DNA of 10,699 nucleotides from contig JAKAMA010000046.1 in NCBI GenBank assembly GCA_021813085.1, positions 1 through 10,699 on the forward strand. The letters run 5' to 3'. Positions 6,177-10,699 of the stretch are shown here, one piece after another; positions within the stretch are counted from its first letter, which is position 1, and each line of letters opens with the position of its first letter. Origin of the DNA: Chloroflexota bacterium (lineage in GTDB: Bacteria; Chloroflexota; Dehalococcoidia; DSTF01; JACRBR01). The position numbers and the translations under genes were made by a program. Below the pieces are notes generated by a model that saw only the letters and a program-made list of their open reading frames with translations, made no database searches and had not been told where the DNA came from.

Positions 6177-7447
6177 ACGTCGCGGTCGTGGGGTTGGGGA
6201 AGATCGGGGTGCCGCTGGCGGTGCAGTTCGCGTCGAAGGGCGCGACGGTCGCCGGCTACGACGTCGACCCCGCGCGCGTCGACGCGATCAACGCGCGTCG
6301 CAATCCGCTGCGCGGCGAGCCCGGGCTCGACGAGATGCTGCCGAGCGCCGTCGCGAGCGGCCGTCTGCGCGCGACGGCGGACGCGCGCGATGCCGTCGCC
6401 GACGCAGAGGCCGTCGTCCTGATCGTGCCGGTGGACATCGGCCCGTCGCACCAACCCGACTTCACGCTGCTCGACGCGGCGGTCGACGCCGTCGCACCGC
6501 ACCTCCGGCGCGGGGTGCTGGTGATCGTCGAGACGACGGTGCCCGTCGGGACGACGCGCGGCCGCGTCGGCGCGCGCATCGCCGCCGCGTCGGGGTTCGC
6601 GCCGACGACGGACTTCTCGCTCGCCTTCAGCCCGGAGCGCGTGTCGTCGGGCACGGTGCTGCGCGACCTGCGCATCTACCCGAAGGTGGTCGGCGGCATC
6701 GACGCGCACAGCGCGGCGCGCGCGACGCAGTTCTACCGCTCGCTGCTCGATGCGGAGGTGATGGCGCTGCGCGACGCGGAGACGGCGGAGTTCTCGAAGC
6801 TCGCGGAGACGACGTACCGCGACGTGAACATCGCCCTGGCGAACGAGTTCGCGCGCATCGGCGACCGGCTGGGCGTCGACGCGCTGCAGGCGATTGAGGC
6901 GTCGAACACGCAGCCGTACTCGCACATCCACACGCCGGGCGCCGGCGTCGGCGGACACTGCATCCCGGTGTATCCGTACTTCCTCGCCGATGCGCAGGCG
7001 GAGCTGATCCCGGCGGCGCGGCGCATCAACGACGACATGGCGGGCTACGCCGTCGCACGGCTCGCGCGGGCGCTGCGGACGATCGACGGCGCGACGGTCG
7101 TCGTACTAGGGCTGGCGTATCGGGCCAACGTCAAGGAGTGGCGGCACTCGAGCGCGTTCGGGCTGGCATCGGCGCTGGGCGGCGCCGGCGCGCGCGTCTA
7201 CGTGCACGACCCGCTGTTCACGGCGGAGGAGGTGCGGGCCTGCGGCCTCGAGCCGCCGCCGACGTTCCCGTTGGCCGCGGACGCGCTCGCCGTGCAGGCG
7301 TGGCACGACGCCTATCGCCCGGACGGGCGCTGCGCGATCGACTTCGCGAAGTTCCCCGGCCTGCGGGCGGTGCTCGACGGGCGGGCGGTGCTCGATCCGG
7401 CAGCGGTCGAGGGTGCGGGGATCGCGTACGTGGGGGTCGGACGGTAG
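6173..7447 (+). CDS. Nucleotide-sugar (UDP-GlcNAc/UDP-ManNAc type) 6-dehydrogenase
   Basis: The 424-residue product belongs to the UDP-glucose/GDP-mannose dehydrogenase family, which oxidises C6 of a UDP-sugar to a carboxylate in two NAD-dependent steps. The N-terminal Rossmann motif is GLGKIG (7-12). Lys209 and the segment YRDVNIALANEF follow in the middle domain. Catalytic Cys263 lies in GVGGHCIPVYPYF, and a C-terminal UDP-binding domain contains GLAYRANVKEWRHS. The Asn normally four residues after the Lys is Thr213 here; I believe ETTYRDVNI is a subfamily form, so activity is not ruled out. The TTG start at 6173 overlaps the previous stop; GGGAG (6159-6163) is nine bases upstream and homology starts immediately. 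WbpA or WbpO/WecC-like function fits the neighbours: with them it would yield a UDP-3-amino-hexuronic acid. UDP-glucose is less likely but not excluded. Confidence 0.9.
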   Translation: MNVAVVGLGKIGVPLAVQFASKGATVAGYDVDPARVDAINARRNPLRGEPGLDEMLPSAVASGRLRATADARDAVADAEAVVLIVPVDIGPSHQPDFTLLDAAVDAVAPHLRRGVLVIVETTVPVGTTRGRVGARIAAASGFAPTTDFSLAFSPERVSSGTVLRDLRIYPKVVGGIDAHSAARATQFYRSLLDAEVMALRDAETAEFSKLAETTYRDVNIALANEFARIGDRLGVDALQAIEASNTQPYSHIHTPGAGVGGHCIPVYPYFLADAQAELIPAARRINDDMAGYAVARLARALRTIDGATVVVLGLAYRANVKEWRHSSAFGLASALGGAGARVYVHDPLFTAEEVRACGLEPPPTFPLAADALAVQAWHDAYRPDGRCAIDFAKFPGLRAVLDGRAVLDPAAVEGAGIAYVGVGR

Positions 7448-7458
7448 CGCTCCGTGGA

Positions 7459-7473
7459 CCGCGACCATCGCGG
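7459..7473 (+). terminator. Weak hairpin after the 6-dehydrogenase gene
   Basis: CCGCG (7459-7463) pairs with CGCGG (7469-7473) around ACCAT, 11 bases after the stop, without a T-run. It is a possible but unconvincing terminator. Confidence 0.2.
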
Positions 7474-7503
7474 CAGCGGCCAGCGCACAGCTTCTGCCGG
7501 TGC

Positions 7504-7509
7504 TAGGCT
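7504..7509 (+). promoter_or_regulatory. -10 box of the NifU-like gene
   Basis: TAGGCT ends seven bases before ATG 7517, so the message would be leaderless. No ribosome site is present and no clear -35 was found. Confidence 0.5.
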
Positions 7510-7516
7510 GTAGACG

Positions 7517-7816
7517 ATGATGACCGAAGCGCCAGCAGCCGAGCACGACGCCTTCCTCGCTGAGGTCGATGCCTGTCTCGACGAGATGCGGCCGTACGTG
7601 CACTCGCACGGCGGCGAGCTGAACCTCGTCGGCTGGCTGCCGGACGAGGGGCGGCTGCGGTTGCAGCTCGCGGGCGCCTGCCACGGCTGCCCGATGAGCA
7701 TGGTGACGATGAAGCTCGGGATCGAGCGGATCATCCAGGACCGTTTCCCGCAGGTGAAGTACGTCGAAGCGATCAAGGTGGACGACTTCGAGTACCCCGA
7801 GCTCGGCGGGGACTGA
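7517..7816 (+). CDS. NifU C-terminal-domain Fe-S cluster protein
   Basis: This small (99-residue) stand-alone NifU C-terminal domain assembles or carries a [4Fe-4S] cluster for delivery to apo-proteins, usually as a dimer sharing the cluster. The signature is complete: SHGGELNLVG in the first half and GACHGCPMSMVTMKLGIE, with Cys55 and Cys58 as cluster ligands. The C-terminal YVEAIKV strand closes the domain. Length is normal for the single-domain form; there is no N-terminal IscU-like or A-type domain. ATG 7517 and ATG 7520 are adjacent; the -10 box spacing favours 7517 as a leaderless start. Neighbours show no other Fe-S assembly gene, so the client is unknown. Confidence 0.92.
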   Translation: MMTEAPAAEHDAFLAEVDACLDEMRPYVHSHGGELNLVGWLPDEGRLRLQLAGACHGCPMSMVTMKLGIERIIQDRFPQVKYVEAIKVDDFEYPELGGD

Positions 7817-7838
7817 GGCCGCAAGGACACCGTCGCAC

Positions 7839-7852
7839 ACAAGAACACTTGT
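7839..7852. promoter_or_regulatory. Inverted repeat overlapping the methyltransferase -35
   Basis: ACAAG (7839-7843) and CTTGT (7848-7852) form a dyad around AACA, and its right arm overlaps the -35 hexamer. A wider pair, AGGACA (7824-7829) and TGTCCT (7850-7855), also ends there. The position suits a repressor site. No controller (C) protein gene is present, so the binding protein, possibly the methyltransferase itself, is a guess. Confidence 0.35.
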
Positions 7853-7877
7853 CCTAGTTGGTATCCGGTGCTATCGT
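7849..7877 (+). promoter_or_regulatory. Promoter of the restriction-modification operon
   Basis: TTGTCC (7849-7854) and TATCGT (7872-7877) are separated by exactly 17 bases, a good sigma-70-type promoter and the best in the window. The -10 ends seven bases before ATG 7885, predicting a leaderless methyltransferase message. Confidence 0.7.
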
Positions 7878-7884
7878 CACTCCC

Positions 7885-9522
7885 ATGGAAACGTCCTCCC
7901 TCGTTGCCGAGCTCGATATCGCCGGTCTCGCGGTCGCCCTTGGCGCCGGGGACTGCGGCGATCCTCTTTCGGCGGCCGAATCCCGTCTCGTTTCGATCGC
8001 CCGAGCTTCCGGTACCCGGCATTCGGCGGCGCGGATTCGAGCCCTACGGGCCGCCATCCGGGACGGTGGGGATCCCCTCGGCGAACTCCTGTGCGACGCT
8101 CGAAGCCAGGAGCGGCGGAGAGCACTGGGCAGCTTCTTCACGGATCGCTCAATCGTCGAAGCGATGACTCGCTGGACCGCGCAGCAGCGGCCGTCTGAAG
8201 TCGTCGACTGCGGGGCGGGAAGTGGGCGGTTTTCGCTCGCCGCCGCACGGATTCCGTCCGTGCGATCGGTCGTAGCCATCGATCGCGACCCGCTTGCGTG
8301 CCTCGTCACGCGCGCGAACGCCGCGGCCGTCAACCTGCAACGTTTGACGGTGCGCAATGCGGACTTCGTCACGCTGGCACTGCCTCCCGCCGATGGTATT
8401 CGAGCATTTGTTGGTAATCCGCCGTACGTGCGCCACCATCAGCTCACACAGCGACAGAAACAACGGGCACGCGCACTTGCGGGCGCGCTCAATATTCCAT
8501 GGTCCGGTCTTGCCGGCCTACACGCCCATTTCCTGATCAAAGCGGCAGAATTATCACGGCCCGGCGATGTCCTCTGCTTTATCACCAGCGCCGAGTGGAT
8601 CGACGTCAATTACGGGCAGGGCATCCGACAACTCCTCATGGATGGCCTGCGCGCAGAGGACCTTCACCTTCTACGCCCCGGCGCCGCGGCGTTTCCGGAC
8701 GCTTCGACCACGGCACTGATCGTCTGCGCGCGAGCCGGTGGAGCCACGGAACAGGTGAGAGTCCGTACTGCGCAGCACATGTCGGGATTCGTCCAGCTCG
8801 CTCTGGGCGGCCAGATGGTGCCACGCGCGGCGCTGCAATCCGCGCGAGCGTGGGGTCGCATCGTCCGCCGCGACTACACCGAGGCCGATGAGACCGGCGC
8901 CCTTCCATTGGGAAGCATCGCACGTGTGCATCGCGGCGTCGTAACCGGCCGGAACGACTACTTCGTGATGACGAAGGCAAGAGCCCGGGCGCTGGGTCTC
9001 GAACGATCTGTGCGGCCCGTGGTCACATCCGCCGAAGAAGTACTACACGCCAATGGCACACTTCGTCGTGACCCGACGACGCGCGTGCTGCTGTGCCCGC
9101 CAGAACTCCATGAGCTGCCCCAGCGCGATCGCGAGGCGCTGCTCGACTACATCAAGGCCGGCGAAGCCCAAGGCGTGCATCAGACGTACGTGGCTTCGCA
9201 CCGAAGTCCGTGGTGGCGCCCGCAGGTCAAGGGCGCGCCACCGATCGTGGCGACATACATGGCGCGCCAGGCGCCGGCGTTCGCCCTCAACCCGGAAGGC
9301 CTGCTTATCCTCAACGTCATGCACGGCATCTACCCCATGGTCCCTCTCGACGCGCACCAACTGGCCGAGTTGGCCGCGCTGCTCAACCGCATGAGGGAGT
9401 CGTACCGTGGCCACGGTCGCGTATATCACGGTGGCCTGGAAAAGTTCGAGCCACGCGAGATGGAGAGACTCATCCTGAAACCGGACAACTCACGGATCCT
9501 CGCGATGCTTTGCGATGCCTAG
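7885..9522 (+). CDS. Type II N6-adenine DNA methyltransferase (partner of XamI-family endonuclease)
   Basis: The 545-residue product is an S-adenosylmethionine-dependent methyltransferase that methylates adenine in the recognition site and so protects host DNA. GSFFTDRSIVEAM (82-94) is motif X, DCGAGSGRF (108-116) is motif I, and NPPYVRHHQL (178-187) is motif IV, specific for amino-group (N6-A) methylation of the gamma class. The C-terminal half holds the likely target-recognition domain, with GVVTGRNDYF (351-360) and a closing KFEPREMERLILKP typical of Eco57I/TaqI-like enzymes. The frame is open back to 7858, but ATG 7885 is chosen because the promoter ends seven bases before it and the upstream codons cover the -10. 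Codons ending in A or T are far more frequent than in neighbours, including a TTA leucine at 8551. The endonuclease gene overlaps its end by 8 bases. Confidence 0.93.
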   Translation: METSSLVAELDIAGLAVALGAGDCGDPLSAAESRLVSIARASGTRHSAARIRALRAAIRDGGDPLGELLCDARSQERRRALGSFFTDRSIVEAMTRWTAQQRPSEVVDCGAGSGRFSLAAARIPSVRSVVAIDRDPLACLVTRANAAAVNLQRLTVRNADFVTLALPPADGIRAFVGNPPYVRHHQLTQRQKQRARALAGALNIPWSGLAGLHAHFLIKAAELSRPGDVLCFITSAEWIDVNYGQGIRQLLMDGLRAEDLHLLRPGAAAFPDASTTALIVCARAGGATEQVRVRTAQHMSGFVQLALGGQMVPRAALQSARAWGRIVRRDYTEADETGALPLGSIARVHRGVVTGRNDYFVMTKARARALGLERSVRPVVTSAEEVLHANGTLRRDPTTRVLLCPPELHELPQRDREALLDYIKAGEAQGVHQTYVASHRSPWWRPQVKGAPPIVATYMARQAPAFALNPEGLLILNVMHGIYPMVPLDAHQLAELAALLNRMRESYRGHGRVYHGGLEKFEPREMERLILKPDNSRILAMLCDA

Positions 9523-10414
9523 TCTCGTGCCCTCCCGATGGACGTCGGAGCGCATCGAGTCCGACAGGGTTCGCGCGCTAGGGCACTTTGTCGCGACATG
9601 GGGCGGCCAGGGAACTCGCGACTATGCGGTCAAGCTCTCAGAATTCTCCGAGGTCGTCCGAGCGCTATTCAGGGCCACCAAGGACCTGCGCGACCTCAGC
9701 GGCGACACGTTCACGCAATACCCGGCATTGCTCCAGGCTGCTCGATTCGTCACAGCGCCGCCGGTAAGCGCGGACGACCTCAAGACACTGATCGGCGGCA
9801 ACCTCAGCACGCGGCAACCCGACGCCAGACGAGCGGCGGAGGCCGCGAGGATCGTGCGGTCGGCGTGGGATCCCGTGCGCTTCCCCTGGCTCGCGGCGAA
9901 CCGTGAGCCGACGGATCAGGAGCGAGCCGCCGCGATCCCGTGGACCGCGAGCATCTGGGCGATCGAAGCGATGCGGACGGCCCGCCGGAACGCGTCCTCG
10001 AAGGCGGAGGAGCGCAAGACGAGCGAAGCGCTCATAGCAGCCGGTTTCGGCGAAGCAGATCGCCGGCCGATCCAGTCGCTCGATGACCTCCCTCGCGGCG
10101 TCTTCGCGGGGGAGTCGATGGTGGGCGCGCATCGATGCGATCGGCCGGTGCGCTTGCACGACGGACGGCTCCTGGCGATCGAGTGCAAGGTCTCGAACAG
10201 CACCATCAACAGCCGCAAGCGGCTCAACGGCGACTGCGGAGCGAAGGCCGCCGACTGGAGGCGGCAGTTTGGCGAGCAGGTGATACCGGCCGCCGTGCTG
10301 GAAGGCGTGTACTCGCTGGGCAATCTTCATGAGGCGCAGGATCGACAGGGCATCACGCTCTTCTGGGCACATGATCTCCAGCCGCTGACCGATTTCGTGA
10401 CATCGGCGGTGTAG
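9515..10414 (+). CDS. XamI-family type II restriction endonuclease
   Basis: The product has 299 residues. I recognise the XamI family (Pfam RE_XamI) from many shared stretches in order: an N-terminal SRWTSERIESDRVRA, APPVSADDLKTL (81-92), RFPWLAANREPTDQERAAA (122-140), TARRN (155-159), GES (199-201), IECKVSNSTINSRKRLN (222-238), VIPAAVLEGVYSLGNL (256-271) and TLFWAHDL (281-288). IECK fits the PD-(D/E)XK nuclease core, with Asp209, Glu223 and Lys225 as the likely catalytic set. The prototype cuts GTCGAC (G^TCGAC); the specificity here is inferred from family only. ATG 9515 overlaps the methyltransferase stop by 8 bases, a coupling that places methylation before restriction in synthesis order. 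Domain order and length look intact, so the enzyme is probably active. Confidence 0.9.
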   Translation: MPSLVPSRWTSERIESDRVRALGHFVATWGGQGTRDYAVKLSEFSEVVRALFRATKDLRDLSGDTFTQYPALLQAARFVTAPPVSADDLKTLIGGNLSTRQPDARRAAEAARIVRSAWDPVRFPWLAANREPTDQERAAAIPWTASIWAIEAMRTARRNASSKAEERKTSEALIAAGFGEADRRPIQSLDDLPRGVFAGESMVGAHRCDRPVRLHDGRLLAIECKVSNSTINSRKRLNGDCGAKAADWRRQFGEQVIPAAVLEGVYSLGNLHEAQDRQGITLFWAHDLQPLTDFVTSAV

Positions 10415-10416
10415 GA

Positions 10417-10435
10417 CCGCGCGGGCCGGGCGCGG
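10417..10435 (+). terminator. GC-rich hairpin after the endonuclease gene
   Basis: CCGCGC (10417-10422) pairs with GCGCGG (10430-10435) around seven bases, directly after the stop. There is no T-run, so terminator function is uncertain. Confidence 0.3.
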
Positions 10436-10452
10436 CTCCCCTAAGCGGCGGG

Positions 10453-10472
10453 CTCTGCTATCATCGGCAGAG
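10453..10472 (+). promoter_or_regulatory. dnaE -10 box inside an inverted repeat
   Basis: TATCAT (10459-10464) is a likely -10 box 19 bases before the dnaE ATG. It lies in the loop of a 6-bp perfect inverted repeat, CTCTGC (10453-10458) and GCAGAG (10467-10472). A regulator bound here would cover the promoter. No -35 is evident. Confidence 0.45.
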
Positions 10473-10483
10473 AACCCGCACAA

Positions 10484-10699
10484 ATGTTTACGCACCTTCA
10501 CCTTCACACCGAGTACAGCCTGCTCGATGGCCTGAGCCGCATCCCGGACGTGATGGAGCGGGTACAGGTGCTCGGCCAGCAGGCCGTCGCGATGACGGAC
10601 CACGGGGCGCTCTACGGGGCGATCGACTTCTACAAGGAAGCGCGGACGCGCGGCATCAAGCCGATCATCGGCATCGAGGCGTACATCGCCCCGGACTCG
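10484..10699 (+). CDS. dnaE: DNA polymerase III alpha subunit, N-terminal part (3' end outside window)
   Basis: The first 72 codons of the replicative polymerase catalytic subunit are visible, running off the window edge. The N-terminal PHP domain is unmistakable: HLHTEYSLLDG close to the start, then MTDHGALYGAIDFY and KPIIGIEAYI. ATG 10484 is chosen because PHP-domain homology begins within four residues; no ribosome site is visible, and the -10 box 19 bases upstream would leave a leader of about a dozen bases. The histidines of HLH and the Asp-His of TDH are the metal-binding positions of an intact PHP domain. DnaE1-type is likely from the opening sequence, though the fragment is too short to exclude a paralogue. 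Confidence 0.95.
   Translation, partial: MFTHLHLHTEYSLLDGLSRIPDVMERVQVLGQQAVAMTDHGALYGAIDFYKEARTRGIKPIIGIEAYIAPDS

Noticed and set aside
1..10699. tRNA, rRNA or a known riboswitch
   Set aside because: No cloverleaf, rRNA or ThDP-riboswitch-like core was seen in any gap; the leader of the ThDP enzyme gene contains only a short hairpin.

Overview
The window is very GC-rich bacterial chromosome, densely coded and entirely on the + strand. It suggests a Chloroflexota-like organism (Dehalococcoidia or a relative) with low-to-moderate confidence. The reasons are the GC-rich codon use, several TAnnnT -10 boxes ending 6-7 bases before an ATG (leaderless messages), intergenic hairpin repeats of a kind I associate with that phylum, and a UDP-GlcNAc 3-dehydrogenase that resembles archaeal and Chloroflexota versions. 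No rRNA, tRNA, CRISPR array or transposase was seen.

Layout. (1) 1-436: the 3' end of a P1B-type copper-exporting ATPase with an extra C-terminal membrane helix. (2) 653-2302: a thiamine-diphosphate enzyme of the acetolactate synthase / 2-hydroxyacyl-CoA lyase superfamily. (3) 2363-3301: a signal-anchored or secreted alpha/beta-hydrolase (lipase-like). (4) 3503-7447: a nucleotide-sugar block made of a DegT/DnrJ/EryC1 aminotransferase, a Gfo/Idh/MocA 3-dehydrogenase and a UDP-sugar 6-dehydrogenase. Together these match three of the steps that turn UDP-GlcNAc into a UDP-2,3-diamino(-acetamido)-hexuronic acid for surface polysaccharide or glycoprotein. The block is split by a 493-bp gene-free stretch that holds two ~94% identical direct repeats, each with an 11-bp perfect hairpin. 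The repeats include the last ten codons and stop of the aminotransferase gene. (5) 7517-7816: a NifU C-terminal-domain Fe-S protein. (6) 7885-10414: a two-gene type II restriction-modification system, an N6-adenine methyltransferase (NPPY) followed with an 8-bp overlap by a XamI-family endonuclease, driven by a good sigma-70-like promoter. Codon use here is visibly more AT-tolerant than in the neighbours, suggesting acquisition between two housekeeping genes. (7) 10484-10699: the 5' end of dnaE, the DNA polymerase III alpha subunit.

How they fit together: the three sugar genes and the two restriction-modification genes are functional units. The other genes look like unrelated neighbours. I found no clearly new system. 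The best second looks are the XamI-type island, the gene-tail-containing tandem repeat, the leaderless promoter set, and a C-terminal tail of the 3-dehydrogenase that looks built from repeat DNA.
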